Source: Clostridium chromiireducens
Lineage (GTDB): Bacteria > Bacillota > Clostridia > Clostridiales > Clostridiaceae
Reading direction: 5' to 3'
Assembly: GCF_002029255.1 (NCBI RefSeq)
Contig: NZ_MZGT01000009.1
Coordinates: forward strand, 1 to 64,000
Length of the DNA stretch: 64,000 nucleotides
Shown here: positions 20,261 through 29,970 of the stretch, one piece after another
Layout: each line of letters opens with the position of its first letter
Numbering within the stretch: position 1 is the first letter of the stretch
Program-made: the position numbers and the translations under genes
Notes under the pieces: model-generated
Told to the model about the DNA's origin: nothing
Databases searched by the model: none
The model's input: the letters and a program-made list of their open reading frames with translations, nothing else

Positions 20261-20534
20261 AAAATTAACTGCTACCTCTTAATGAATTTTTTATATAATA
20301 TTTTATCACTATTTGAATTAAATGGAAATAAAATATTTTATGATAAAAAAAACAAAAGTACGAACGAATACTCTATAGATTAATATAAAATTCATAAAAT
20401 ATAAGCTGCTTGCTTATATTAGTATAATAAGGATTAAAATGTATTTTGGGGTTTAAAGGAAAATTGCATATAAATTCTTATGAAAAAATATATCCATGAA
20501 GTTTTAAATGTGTGTAAAATGAAAAATACTATAA

Positions 20535-20562
20535 TTGAATATTGCAAAAAGTATGGTATAAT
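20535..20562 (+). promoter_or_regulatory. Promoter of the PEPCK-like gene
   Basis: TTGAAT (20535-20540) and TATAAT (20557-20562), spacing 16, about 70 bp before the ATG. The rest of the 374-bp divergent gap (20261-20634) is AT-rich with no gene or strong structure that I can see. Confidence 0.6.
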
Positions 20563-20634
20563 TATTTTAATGTGCGGAATTTTAAAAGAAAAATGCAATA
20601 TTCAAACTAGCAAGCATTCAAAAGGGGGAGAAAA

Positions 20635-22389
20635 ATGAAAAAAGAATTTTCAATGAGTAATGACAAAGTAATGATAAACTTCACGGCGAAGTATTGTAAT
20701 ACTTTTGAATCAGTACTAGAAAGTGATGGATTTAGACGAATTTTAGAAGTTTATTTAAGAAGGTCAAAAAAGAAAAATTCATTATCGTATAGGTATTTTA
20801 ATAATACATTAGATACAGATAGTCTAATTGATATAAGAAGAGATTTAACTCAGATAATTAAATATTTAACTCTTATGACTGTAGAAGAAATAGTAGAAAT
20901 AAGTACTTCTTATGCTAAATTGTTAGAAGATAGAGATAAGTTTATAGCATTTATAGAAGACCTTTATCTATTTTGGAGAAGACTTGAAAGATATACTATA
21001 GTTCATAGATATAAAGTTCAAGAAGGTCTTGCAGCGGTGAGTTTTACTGAAGCAAATGCTAATTTTTCTACGCTTATTTTAAAATTGTATAGAAAAATTG
21101 AAATTCACGTTGTAGGATATCAACCAAAAGTTTATAGACAAATACCGGCAGGGGGAAATGCTTGTATAATGATTCATGAAATGGAATGGGTAAGACCAAA
21201 TGGCTATGAGTTATTAGAAGAAGTTCCATTTATAGATCATATTCTTCTAGAAACACCTTTTATTACTTATCCTAAAAAGAACACAAGAGATGGAATGTTT
21301 AGTGAAATTAAATACAATCCTCTAAAATACGCTCAAATAAATAAAGAACACTGGTTCTGTTATCCAGCTAAGATAGGAGGATTACTAACGTTTATATACT
21401 TCCATAGAGATTTTATGGAACATGGAATAACTTTATGTAATTTGTTTGAAATGGCAAGAAGTGAAGAAACTAGAGGCAGAAAACCAGATATAATCTATGT
21501 ATTTGGCGCAAAAGATGATGATGAAGAACTAAAAACCGTATTTTTCGATGATGCTGAAAATGATATAATGCTTGGTTATGTAAATCATTCTGAAAAGATT
21601 GATTATTTTGGCTATATAAAGAAGATGACGTTAACTTTGTATAATTTACTCATGATAAAGAGAGGATTCCTACCAATACATGGATCGATGGTAAACATCG
21701 TATTAAAAAGTGGCGATGAAGCAAATGTTGTTATTATGGGAGATAGTGGTGCAGGAAAATCTGAAAGTTTAGAAGCCTTTAGAGGATTAAGTGAGGACTA
21801 TATCTCAGACATGACTATTATCTTTGATGATATGGGTACGTTTAAAATGGAGGATGATAAAATTATAGGATATGGAACTGAAATAGGCGCATTTGTCAGA
21901 CTAGATGATTTGGATCAAGGATATGCATTTAAAGAAATGGATAGAAGCATATTTATGAACCCTGATAAAGTTAATGCGAGACTTGTTGTGCCTGTTGCAT
22001 CATATAAAGAAATAATGAAAGGGCATGCTGTAGATTTCTTCTTCTATGCTAATAATTATGATAGTGTGAAAGATGGTGAAAAGTATTTAAATTACTTTGA
22101 AACGCCTGAGGATGCTATAAAGGTATTTAAGGCAGGCGCTAGAATGGCTAAAGGAACAACTACTGAAAAAGGACTAGTAGAATCCTTCTTTGCTAATCCA
22201 TTTGGACCAGCTCAAAAGCAGGAAGAAACTAATATTCTTATAGAAAAGTATTTTGATAAAATGTTTGAAAGTGGACAAGTTAAGGTTGGACAAATTAGAA
22301 CATGTTTAGGTGTAAAAGGACAAGAAAAAGAAGGCCCAAGAAATGCTGCTATTGAATTATTTGATGAAATAAGAAAAATTAATAAATAA
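20635..22389 (+). CDS. PEP carboxykinase-like P-loop protein
   Basis: 584 residues. The C-terminal half has a P-loop VVIMGDSGAGKSES followed by DMTIIFDDMGTF and a segment IGAFVRLDDLDQGYAF, as in ATP-dependent PEP carboxykinase and the HPr-kinase fold. The N-terminal 300 residues are unlike classical PEPCK. Whether it makes PEP from oxaloacetate or is a kinase-like homologue cannot be settled here. GGGGGAG precedes the ATG. It is monocistronic, with a terminator after the stop. Confidence 0.65.
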   Translation: MKKEFSMSNDKVMINFTAKYCNTFESVLESDGFRRILEVYLRRSKKKNSLSYRYFNNTLDTDSLIDIRRDLTQIIKYLTLMTVEEIVEISTSYAKLLEDRDKFIAFIEDLYLFWRRLERYTIVHRYKVQEGLAAVSFTEANANFSTLILKLYRKIEIHVVGYQPKVYRQIPAGGNACIMIHEMEWVRPNGYELLEEVPFIDHILLETPFITYPKKNTRDGMFSEIKYNPLKYAQINKEHWFCYPAKIGGLLTFIYFHRDFMEHGITLCNLFEMARSEETRGRKPDIIYVFGAKDDDEELKTVFFDDAENDIMLGYVNHSEKIDYFGYIKKMTLTLYNLLMIKRGFLPIHGSMVNIVLKSGDEANVVIMGDSGAGKSESLEAFRGLSEDYISDMTIIFDDMGTFKMEDDKIIGYGTEIGAFVRLDDLDQGYAFKEMDRSIFMNPDKVNARLVVPVASYKEIMKGHAVDFFFYANNYDSVKDGEKYLNYFETPEDAIKVFKAGARMAKGTTTEKGLVESFFANPFGPAQKQEETNILIEKYFDKMFESGQVKVGQIRTCLGVKGQEKEGPRNAAIELFDEIRKINK

Positions 22390-22410
22390 GTACTTAATAT
22401 TAAATAATAT

Positions 22411-22450
22411 AAAAAAGGATTAAGGTGGTTTTGCACCCTTAATCCTTTTT
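22411..22450. terminator. Bidirectional terminator
   Basis: AAAAAAGGATTAAGG / CCTTAATCCTTTTT stem-loop between convergent genes. It overlaps the 3' end of the reverse-strand gene. Confidence 0.88.
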
Positions 22451-23200
22451 AAATTTATCTTTTATGGATTTAAATATACTATTTAATTGTTTATATGAAC
22501 GATTTGAGATGCTATACCTAGAATTATTTTTATTAATGGTGAATTTAAACTTCCCCAATAAGGATTCAAAGGTTCTAAATTTGTCAGCAGCCTTTTCCTT
22601 TGTAAAACTAAATAACATGCTAGGTTTATCAGTCAAAAAATTAACAGGTACAAACTGAAATGCATAGGACATTTTATCAAATTGTATAAGTGAAATTATA
22701 GTTAAACAAAAATCGATTATAAAATAAATTATAATAGCAGAAATAAATATTTCACCTAATGTTTTTGGTATATTTACAATTAAATCATTAACGAGTGGAT
22801 GAACTACTTTAATTATTGCAACTTCGCCTACGCCCCAAAGCAACGAGTAAAGTAAGCAGATTCTACCATGTAAATTAAATGGATCATCGGTATAGTCCCA
22901 CCATTTGGTTTTAAAGGTCTTTTCTAATATAAATCCCGTAATATATTCTAAAACTGATGTGAAAAAAGAAGCTAGTAAGAATAGTATAAATACATTATTT
23001 TTATAGCTGTCAAGGAATATTACAAGAAATAAGACGCCAAAGCCGTATATCGGGCAAAATGGACCATGTAGAAAGCCTCTATTAACAAATCTACGTTCAT
23101 TTTTAAAATAATATACAACCTCAAGGCACCATCCAGCGAGAGAATAGAGTGTAAAGAAATATATTAAATTATATAAATTTAGATTTAATATCGTGCGCAA
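22439..23200 (-). CDS. Putative membrane protein, ABC-transporter type IV (CmpB-like) family
   Basis: 253 residues with about five membrane segments. The signatures FTLYSLAGWCLEVVYY, NRGFLHGPFCPIYGFG and TKWWDYTDDPFNLHGRICLLYSLLWG match a widespread Firmicute family named after ABC transporter type IV. No ATPase is adjacent, so its role is unknown. It is a single gene on the reverse strand. Confidence 0.82.
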   Translation of the reverse strand: MRTILNLNLYNLIYFFTLYSLAGWCLEVVYYFKNERRFVNRGFLHGPFCPIYGFGVLFLVIFLDSYKNNVFILFLLASFFTSVLEYITGFILEKTFKTKWWDYTDDPFNLHGRICLLYSLLWGVGEVAIIKVVHPLVNDLIVNIPKTLGEIFISAIIIYFIIDFCLTIISLIQFDKMSYAFQFVPVNFLTDKPSMLFSFTKEKAADKFRTFESLLGKFKFTINKNNSRYSISNRSYKQLNSIFKSIKDKFKKD

Positions 23201-23405
23201 ATAAAAACCAACCTCCTATTAAATATTTGAGTAACGAAGTTTATTTTATTATATATCAAAAGGTAGTCAGAGAATATTAATTTTACATTAAAAATTTCTT
23301 ACTAGATCTTAAAGAATTAATTGTAAATTTTGTTACAAACTAATACACATTTTTAATCCAAAATTCATGCTAATAATAATATTTAGATAATTTATTATAC
23401 AAAAT

Positions 23406-23440
23406 AAAAAATATTCTCTTATTTTGTCAGAGAATATTTT
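23406..23440 (-). terminator. Terminator of the DUF378 gene
   Basis: AAAATATTCTCT / AGAGAATATTTT stem, 34 bp past the stop codon on the reverse strand, with a U-rich run on that strand. Confidence 0.75.
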
Positions 23441-23474
23441 AAATATAAATATTCTAAATATTTATAAAGATATT

Positions 23475-23681
23475 TTATCTAGTTGAAGTAGATCTATCTC
23501 TAAGTAAAAGAGAAATAGAGAATAGACTAGCAATTCCAATTAAACAGTAAATAACTCTGGTCATTGCTGAAAATGTTCCAAATAGAACACTAACTATGTT
23601 AAATTCAAAGAGACCAACTAAGCCCCAATTTATACCACCAATAATTACTAGTATAAGTGAAATTGTATTTAATGTTTTCAT
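23475..23681 (-). CDS. DUF378 small membrane protein
   Basis: 68 residues with two membrane helices. The signature GGINWGLVGLFEFNIVSVLFG defines DUF378, a family of small membrane proteins without a known role. AAGGAGTG precedes the ATG. Confidence 0.88.
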   Translation of the reverse strand: MKTLNTISLILVIIGGINWGLVGLFEFNIVSVLFGTFSAMTRVIYCLIGIASLFSISLLLRDRSTSTR

Positions 23682-23758
23682 AAAAACACACTCCTTATTA
23701 TAATATAAACATAGTATGTATTAGAAAATGTGTTTTTATGCTATATTTAAGAAAATTT

Positions 23759-23830
23759 TATCCGATAGCTAGCATCCGTAACACTCCCTCTTCTTCAAGT
23801 GGGAGTGTTACGGATGCTAGCTCCTGGATA
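23759..23830. repeat. Long perfect hairpin
   Basis: A perfect 22-bp stem (23767-23788 / 23801-23822) with a 12-nt loop, extended by TATCC / GGATA at 23759-23763 / 23826-23830. It begins 12 nt before a second hairpin. It is GC-richer than its surroundings. It could terminate the Lrp gene, but the T run expected of an intrinsic terminator is weak. Confidence 0.8.
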
Positions 23831-23842
23831 AGTTCAACTAAA

Positions 23843-23871
23843 TTCAGGTGGAGTATAAAACTCCACCTGAA
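23843..23871 (-). terminator. Probable terminator of the Lrp-family gene
   Basis: TTCAGGTGGAGT / ACTCCACCTGAA, a perfect 12-bp stem with a 5-nt loop, 10 bp after the regulator stop on the reverse strand. No long U run follows. Confidence 0.6.
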
Positions 23872-23881
23872 AAGTTTCACT

Positions 23882-24349
23882 TTATAAAGATATATTTCTA
23901 TCTATAGGTTGAGATAAGGATACAAAAGTATCAGTTCTTTGAATACCATCAATATTATTTATTTTATTAAGCAATACATCTTGTAAGTCTGTAATATTAG
24001 TACACACAATCTTAGCAAACATCGAGTAGTTACCAGTAGTTAAGTGTAATTCTACAACTTCTTTTATAGTCGACATTTTATCAAATACAGCACTAAAAGA
24101 AGAAGTTTTATCAACATATATTCCAACAAAACAGCATACATCATATCCTAGCTTAGGAAGATCTAATATTATTCTAGATCCTTTTATTATTCCCATGTCT
24201 TCCATCTTTTTCATTCTTACATGGATAGTTCCTCCACTAACGTGACATATTCTAGCAATTTCTAAGTAAGGGGTCCTGCAATCTTTAATTAGTAAGTCAA
24301 GTATTTGTAAATCTAATTCATCTAAATGGGTATTAGAAATTAAAGTCAT
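23882..24349 (-). CDS. Lrp/AsnC family transcriptional regulator
   Basis: 155 residues: N-terminal winged helix-turn-helix (LDLQILDLLIKDCRTPYLEIARICHVSGGTIHVRMKKMEDMGII) and a C-terminal RAM/AsnC effector domain (LHLTTGNYSMFAKIVC...LLNKINNIDGIQRTDTFVSL). Regulators of this family sense amino acids. It is divergent from a small membrane-protein gene that it might control. AGGTGATAAC precedes the ATG. Confidence 0.92.
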   Translation of the reverse strand: MTLISNTHLDELDLQILDLLIKDCRTPYLEIARICHVSGGTIHVRMKKMEDMGIIKGSRIILDLPKLGYDVCCFVGIYVDKTSSFSAVFDKMSTIKEVVELHLTTGNYSMFAKIVCTNITDLQDVLLNKINNIDGIQRTDTFVSLSQPIDRNISL

Positions 24350-24596
24350 GTTATCACCTCATAATATTCATTAATGTACTTTTTTTATTTTATCAAATTT
24401 ATACGCAAATTTAAAGAAAAAACTATAAAATTAATAAAATACTTTTATTTTATTAATATTTTCGTAAAATTTGCTACTATTTCATGGAAATAAAAAATTT
24501 TATATTTAAAATGATATAAAAGGAATGCTTGATAATAATTTGTAGATAAATTATCATTAACTATATAGACTTTTTTGGAGGAGGAGATTTAAGTAG

Positions 24597-24917
24597 ATGA
24601 ACATTTTGATGACGATTTTAATATTTTTAGTAACGTTACTTATTATAGGAGCAGCTTTTTTAATATGTAGAAAATATATATTTAGTAGAGTACATATAAA
24701 TAAGTGGATTCCATTATCAATAGCAATAGCATTATTTATAATTCAGATGTTTGTAGACAAGACCAATATATATCTTACAAGCGGATTATCAATTGTCACA
24801 GTACTATTTTTCTTATGGTTTATGCATATTACGCAAACAAGAGGACCTAAGAACAAAGGTAAACAAATAGTTATAAAACCAAAGGCGAAACCAAATAGAG
24901 TAAAGAAAAATAAATAA
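24597..24917 (+). CDS. Small membrane protein, unknown
   Basis: 106 residues, three hydrophobic segments (about 2-22, 35-52, 60-80) and a strongly basic C-terminal tail ending KPNRVKKNK. GGAGGAGG precedes the ATG. No family recognised. Confidence 0.7.
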   Translation: MNILMTILIFLVTLLIIGAAFLICRKYIFSRVHINKWIPLSIAIALFIIQMFVDKTNIYLTSGLSIVTVLFFLWFMHITQTRGPKNKGKQIVIKPKAKPNRVKKNK

Positions 24918-24953
24918 TCTCAAAGTTATGCAAAGTATAGATAACAAATATGT

Positions 24954-25272
24954 AACTTAGAGTTATGTGATCACGCGCCGAAAGAGATGGTGCTCTGTTA
25001 CTCGGTTTCTAGAGAAATTGGCTGTGGAAAGATGAAACTCGACTCACATTCGTTCGCTGAGTAAGTTCGAGTAACCAAATACAAGATTTGGACTCTCACT
25101 TAACAGTAGAAGTTGTACCCAGTTATGCATGCTCCTTTGGCAAGCAAATGACAAGCACAACTGGAACAACTTTTACTGAAGAAATCTCACAGCCAATTTC
25201 TCAATGAAACACTGCGTAAAAGAGCACCATCTCTTTCTGTGGTGGTATATATTTCAAAGCATAAATCAAATT
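24954..25272 (+). repeat. Long-hairpin repeat, copy D1 (forward, with nested insert)
   Basis: Outer end AACTTAGAGTTATGTGATCACGC. Arms AAAGAGATGGTGCTCT / AGAGCACCATCTCTTT are perfect complements. The nested two-hairpin element lies at about 25032-25101 in the left arm. Core GTTGTACCC...GGAACAAC. Confidence 0.87.
25032..25101 (+). mobile_element. Nested two-hairpin element, copy 1
   Basis: Starts ATGAAACTCGACTCAC and ends GGACTCTCACTTA. Two hairpins: ACTCGA...TCGAGT with TTCGTTCGC inside, and CCAAAT / ATTTGG. Almost the same sequence recurs at about 42588-42658 and 45784-45853, at different points of the host repeat. Confidence 0.78.
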
Positions 25273-25561
25273 AATAATTGCTTTATCTATAGAGGGTTCC
25301 ACAATGAGGACTTAAAGTTTGCTCCAACTAGAAATTGGGTACATGTTTGTAACCTCAAGGGTCATAATATGAAATAGGCATTTGAAAATAGGCTGATTAA
25401 GCTCTTAATGGCTGGTTGTGCCATATACTGCTTGTCACAATGAAAGTGGGAGCATGCAGAAATGGTGCAACCAGATATTTAGAACCTTTCAGCTTATCTT
25501 GATGGTCCTATGGAATAAACATGTATTTAATCTCGGTGAGTATGTACATAAGTCTAAGTTA
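25273..25561 (-). repeat. Long-hairpin repeat, copy D2 (reverse, diverged)
   Basis: The inverted neighbour of D1. Core GGTTGTGCC...GGTGCAACC, loop like that of 32583-32820, and outer end CATAAGTCTAAGTT. The arms are degraded. Confidence 0.7.
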
Positions 25562-25576
25562 CGTGTTATTTACCTA

Positions 25577-25821
25577 TGATTTAAAGCATATTCCACGCCA
25601 GAAAGAAAAGGAACTCTGTTGTGGAATGTTTCGTTGATAATATTATTGTAGGTATTTCTTCAGCAGAAGTTGTTCCATTTTTGCTTGTCATTAGCTTGTC
25701 TAAGGAACATGCAGAAATGGGTACAACTTCTGCTGGTAGAAATCCACAATAATATTATCTAGAAACTGGAACAACTGAGTACCTTTTCTTTCGGCTTGCT
25801 ATACCTATAACTATAAGTTTC
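25577..25821 (-). repeat. Long-hairpin repeat, copy D3 (reverse)
   Basis: Arms CCAGAAAGAAAAGG / CCTTTTCTTTCGG, core GTTGTTCC...GGTACAAC, and loop CATTAGCTTGTCTAAGG. It ends about 20 bp from the PHP gene stop. With D1 and D2 it fills a 924-bp convergent gap that holds no gene. Confidence 0.83.
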
Positions 25822-25841
25822 ACTGTGGATATCAACATAGT

Positions 25842-26852
25842 CTAGTTTCTAAAGATAGGGGAACTTATTGCGATTTTACCATTATCTAATACAATTTTGA
25901 CTACATACCATAATTCATTTTCAGGAGCTTCATGATTATATAAATATTTAACTTTATTAAGATTTAAGTCGGTTATTTTTTTTACTACAACTCCACCAGA
26001 AGATAAAATATCAATTTCGGATATTTTATGAGATGGGTCATGAGCAAAAATTGAAAACTGTAGATTAGTATCATTTAAAGATAGAACATCGCCCATGAAA
26101 TCATTATTTATCGTAAAGTACATGGTTAGGGTCCTGGATTCGGTAGAGAATGTGCGGCGATTTCTAAACGCATCTATTAGTGAAGTATTTGTGAGTTCAT
26201 CGGTAATTATGCAGGTTAAGTTTTCATCATCACCGAAATTTAATCTATGATTATCTTGACCATTTATAGCGCCTAATTTCCATTTCTTATCGAGTAGGTA
26301 GTAATAATATTTTTCATATCTTTGATACTTATTAGGAGAGGAACCATTTCCAACTTCTATTGATGTAATTAATTTATTTAAAATTGGATTATACTCAAGA
26401 TATTCTATAGATTTATGTGGGTGATTAATTGAAATAAATGCATTGGGATTATTAAGCATCCAGAGAACTAATAATTGCAGATTGTTTACTGAACCTGTAA
26501 AAAATCTGTTTGAGTTTATTATGTTTATATCTCCGTAAGGCTCGGTTTTACTTTCAAAGCCTATTAACGCTAAAAAATTTTCGTGTTTTTTATTATAGCG
26601 TGCAGCTATATATTTAGCTGTATCCCATTTGCTTAATTCGGTGTTTTTTATATGAATAGTTTTTGTCAAATAATTATTATGATCAGTTAAAATTAAAAAA
26701 TCAAGCCCATTATGCCTTGCGTAATCAAATGCCTCAATAGGTGTGCCACGTCCAGTTGAAAAGCCACTGTGAGCATGAGGGATACCATAGTAGAAATGGA
26801 GATCATCTATATTAAAGTTGTTTTTAGGTGACTTTCTTTTACCCAATATCAT
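25842..26852 (-). CDS. PHP-domain metal-dependent phosphoesterase-like protein
   Basis: 336 residues. The PHP motifs are present: YYGIPHAHSGFSTGRG, LDFLILTDHNNYL, ISINHPHKS and NGQDNHR, giving the histidines and acids that bind metal. These proteins hydrolyse phosphate esters. A C-terminal domain of about 90 residues is probably beta-rich. No neighbour suggests a substrate. Confidence 0.85.
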   Translation of the reverse strand: MILGKRKSPKNNFNIDDLHFYYGIPHAHSGFSTGRGTPIEAFDYARHNGLDFLILTDHNNYLTKTIHIKNTELSKWDTAKYIAARYNKKHENFLALIGFESKTEPYGDINIINSNRFFTGSVNNLQLLVLWMLNNPNAFISINHPHKSIEYLEYNPILNKLITSIEVGNGSSPNKYQRYEKYYYYLLDKKWKLGAINGQDNHRLNFGDDENLTCIITDELTNTSLIDAFRNRRTFSTESRTLTMYFTINNDFMGDVLSLNDTNLQFSIFAHDPSHKISEIDILSSGGVVVKKITDLNLNKVKYLYNHEAPENELWYVVKIVLDNGKIAISSPIFRN

Positions 26853-26961
26853 TACCTCTAAAAATTATTTATAATATATATTATTAGATAAGCAATTAAA
26901 ATAATGACAATAACCTGAAACTAATGATAAAATAACTTTAGATTTAGTGAGGTGAGAATTA

Positions 26962-27462
26962 ATGATTAAAAATTTTAAGAGTAAAAAGCCGAACTTGGAT
27001 AATGAGTTATATATTGCGGAAACAGCAGTAGTTATTGGAGATGTAACTCTTAAAAGGAATACTAATATATGGTTTGGTGCAGTCCTTAGAGGTGATGATG
27101 AACCTATAACTATAGGAGAAAATACAAATATTCAAGAAAACTGTGTAGTACATGTTGATCATGGAAATAATGTAGTTATTGGGGATGGGTGCACTATAGG
27201 TCATGGTGCAATAATACATGGATGCAGTCTTAAAAATAATGTGCTAGTTGGAATGGGAGCAATAATTTTAAATGGCGCTAAAATTGGTAATAATACTATT
27301 ATAGGTGCAGGGAGTTTAGTTACTCAAAATAAGGAATTTGAAGATGGAGTTTTAATTCTTGGTAATCCTGCAAAAGTAATAAGAAAATTATCAGAGGAAG
27401 AAATAGAAAAAATTAGAGAATCAGCCTTACATTATGTAGAGATAAGTAAGGAATTTAAATGA
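26962..27462 (+). CDS. Gamma-class carbonic anhydrase / left-handed beta-helix hexapeptide protein
   Basis: 166 residues of hexapeptide repeats (for example NTNIQENCVVHVDHGNNVVIG, GHGAIIHGC). Two metal-binding histidine positions are seen in VHVDHG and GHGAIIHG. Members hydrate CO2 or bind metals in trimers. AGGTGAG precedes the ATG; the S1 protein gene begins 31 bp downstream, so they are likely cotranscribed. Confidence 0.88.
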   Translation: MIKNFKSKKPNLDNELYIAETAVVIGDVTLKRNTNIWFGAVLRGDDEPITIGENTNIQENCVVHVDHGNNVVIGDGCTIGHGAIIHGCSLKNNVLVGMGAIILNGAKIGNNTIIGAGSLVTQNKEFEDGVLILGNPAKVIRKLSEEEIEKIRESALHYVEISKEFK

Positions 27463-27493
27463 AATTCGTTAAAATTGATGGAGGAATAACTAT

Positions 27494-28330
27494 ATGATAA
27501 CAATTGGAGAATACAATAAACTAAAAGTAAGTAAGAAAGTAGATTTTGGATATTATCTTGAGGATAATTTTGGAGATGAAGTTTTACTGCCAAATAGTGC
27601 AGCAAAAGGTAATGAAATAAAAGAAGGCGATAATTTAGAAGTATTTATTTATAGAGATTCAAAAGACAGATTAATTTCAACTTTAAAAAAGCCATTATTA
27701 ACAGTGGGACAAATAGGTTATTTAGAGGTTGTAAGTCAAAATAATATTGGAGCATTCGTAAATTTTGGCCTTGAGAGGGATTTGTTTGTACCATTAAAGG
27801 AACAAGGTTATAAACTTAAAGAAGGTAAGAAATACTTGTTTTACATGTATGTAGATAAGACTGATAGATTAGCAGCAACGACTAGAATACATCCATATCT
27901 AGATTTAGCTGAGGAAGGAAAATATAAAGTTTCAGATGAAGTGGATGTAATAGTTTATGAAACTAATGAAAATGGGACTTTAAATGTAGCAGTAGATGGG
28001 GAATATAGAGGACTAATTCTAGCAACTGAGCATTTTGATTTTATCTATCCAGGACAACAAATAAAAGCAAGAGTTAAGAGAATTTATGAAGATGGAACTA
28101 TTGGGATAACAACAAGAAAGAGAAGATTAGAAGCAAGAAGTGAATTGAGCGAAACAATACTTAAATATTTGAAAGAAAATGGAGGATTTATGCCATATAA
28201 TGATAAATCTGCTCCAGAAGATATAAAGAAAGAATTTAATACAAGTAAAAATTACTTCAAGATGACATTGGGTGGATTAATGAAAGAAAAACTAATTACA
28301 CAAGATAAAGAAGGAACTAGACTTTTATAA
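27494..28330 (+). CDS. CvfB-like S1 RNA-binding protein
   Basis: 278 residues with S1-type OB domains (VGQIGYLEVVSQNNIGAFVNFGLERDLFVP; GLILATEHFDFIYPGQQIKARVKRIYEDGTIGIT) and a C-terminal winged helix (LKYLKENGGFMPYNDKSAPEDIKKEFNTSKNYF). This matches CvfB/YitL, linked to virulence and RNA regulation in Firmicutes. GGAGG precedes the ATG. Confidence 0.9.
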   Translation: MITIGEYNKLKVSKKVDFGYYLEDNFGDEVLLPNSAAKGNEIKEGDNLEVFIYRDSKDRLISTLKKPLLTVGQIGYLEVVSQNNIGAFVNFGLERDLFVPLKEQGYKLKEGKKYLFYMYVDKTDRLAATTRIHPYLDLAEEGKYKVSDEVDVIVYETNENGTLNVAVDGEYRGLILATEHFDFIYPGQQIKARVKRIYEDGTIGITTRKRRLEARSELSETILKYLKENGGFMPYNDKSAPEDIKKEFNTSKNYFKMTLGGLMKEKLITQDKEGTRLL

Positions 28331-28387
28331 ATCTATAATAATAAATTGAAATATTGATAGTGTCATATGTTATTTTAGAAACTAAAA

Positions 28388-28451
28388 TAATAATAAATAT
28401 TAAAATAGGCTGGGTATTGTATTACCCAGCCTATTTTAATATTTATTATTA
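28388..28451. terminator. Bidirectional terminator, 29-bp perfect palindrome
   Basis: The arms 28388-28416 and 28423-28451 are perfect complements with a 6-nt loop; GC-rich core AGGCTGGGTA / TACCCAGCCT. It separates two convergent genes. Confidence 0.92.
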
Positions 28452-28554
28452 AAGACGTCTTCATATTAGTAAATATAATATTATCTTAATTGATAATTGT
28501 CAATATAATTCCAGAAAAAATAAGTTTTTATATAGAATTACTGTATTATATATT

Positions 28555-29970
28555 TTATTGAACGTCGTTTGATATCCTTGTTCTAAATAATAAGTTCTTA
28601 AGTTTTTTCCAATTGAACGGTATTAAAGGATAGAAGTATTTTTCACCAGCTATTGTTTTAGTGCTTGCCATAACTGCGACAATAAATATAATTCCAAATA
28701 CAAATCCCCAGAACTTAAAGATACCTGCAAGCAACAATAAAAGCATTCTTGCAAATTTCAGAGCAAAATTCATTTCAATGCTTGGCTGAGTAAAATCTCC
28801 AATGGTTACTATGGACATGTATAAAATAGATTGAGGAATAAACCAACCAGTTTTTATTGCATATTCACCAAGAATTAAACCTCCGATTAAAGACATTGCA
28901 CTTCCAAGTGGGCTGGGTGTATTTAAACCAGCTAGTTTTAGAACGTCTACAGCAAATTCCAAAAGAATAAATTGCAGCAATAGGGGTAAAGCAAATTCAT
29001 CCTGAGGCTTTATAAAATCAAAATAACTTGGTATAGGAATATTTCCGTTTACAATAAGCAAATAAATAGGTGTCATCAATATTGTTGCTAGTAGTACTAA
29101 ATTTCTAACGAACCTTAAATAGTTTCCAGTAAACAGAGGAAAATAATAATCATTTACGTCTTGTAAAAAATCAAAGATTCCAGTTGGAAGCATTATTATA
29201 TTTGGAGAATTATCTACAAACACAATAATTTTACCTTCAACTATGTGAGCAGCAGCTACATCAGGTCTCTCTGTAAATCTTACTTTTGGAAATGGATTAA
29301 GCCAATTTTTCTTGCTTATAACATCAACTAGACTTTGATCGGCAAGAGTTAAGGCTTTTATGTTTATGTTTGATAAACTATCAACTATTTGCTTGTGTAA
29401 TTTCTCGTCTGCAACACCATCAATATAAGCTAAGCAGACGTTTGTTTTAGATACACTGCCAACTGAATGCATTTCAAAAACTAATTTTGGATCTCTAATT
29501 CTTCTTCTAACTAAAGCCGTATTAAATACCAATTTCTCGGCAAATGCTTCTCTTCCACCCCTTAAAGTTTTTTCCTTTTCAGGATCAGATGTATCTTTTC
29601 CAGGGTAAGTACGTAAATCTAAAAGTATAAAAGCATCATAACCGCTTAAATAAAGTATTGTTTGGCCAGTTAATAGTGTATCTATAATTTTGTTTAAATC
29701 ATTCTGTTTTTCAACAGATATGTGGTGAATTTCATTATTCATAAAATCTTCAATTGTAGGATAAGAATTCATAGTTTCAGGGGAAACTTTAAAGAATGAT
29801 TTTAATATATCCTCCATAATCTGATCTTTGACGAAACCATTCACGAAATATAATACAGCATCTCGTCCGCCTATTTTTAATTTTCTTTCGGTAATATCGT
29901 AAGTTTTATCTATTGATAAATTAGCATGAATTAAATCAATATTTTGTTGGAAGTTGTTTGTGACATTCAA
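28555..29970 (-). CDS. Spore germination protein, GerA/GerKA family subunit A
   Basis: 471 residues: an N-terminal cytoplasmic or soluble part with YFVNGFVKDQIMEDIL and SRGGREAF-like features, then membrane segments from about residue 270 (YLRFVRNLVLLATILMTPIYLLIV). Such A subunits form germinant receptors with B and C subunits in the spore inner membrane; no B or C gene is adjacent, so it may be an orphan subunit. It is divergent from asnB across a repeat-bearing gap. Confidence 0.9.
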   Translation of the reverse strand: MNVTNNFQQNIDLIHANLSIDKTYDITERKLKIGGRDAVLYFVNGFVKDQIMEDILKSFFKVSPETMNSYPTIEDFMNNEIHHISVEKQNDLNKIIDTLLTGQTILYLSGYDAFILLDLRTYPGKDTSDPEKEKTLRGGREAFAEKLVFNTALVRRRIRDPKLVFEMHSVGSVSKTNVCLAYIDGVADEKLHKQIVDSLSNINIKALTLADQSLVDVISKKNWLNPFPKVRFTERPDVAAAHIVEGKIIVFVDNSPNIIMLPTGIFDFLQDVNDYYFPLFTGNYLRFVRNLVLLATILMTPIYLLIVNGNIPIPSYFDFIKPQDEFALPLLLQFILLEFAVDVLKLAGLNTPSPLGSAMSLIGGLILGEYAIKTGWFIPQSILYMSIVTIGDFTQPSIEMNFALKFARMLLLLLAGIFKFWGFVFGIIFIVAVMASTKTIAGEKYFYPLIPFNWKKLKNLLFRTRISNDVQ

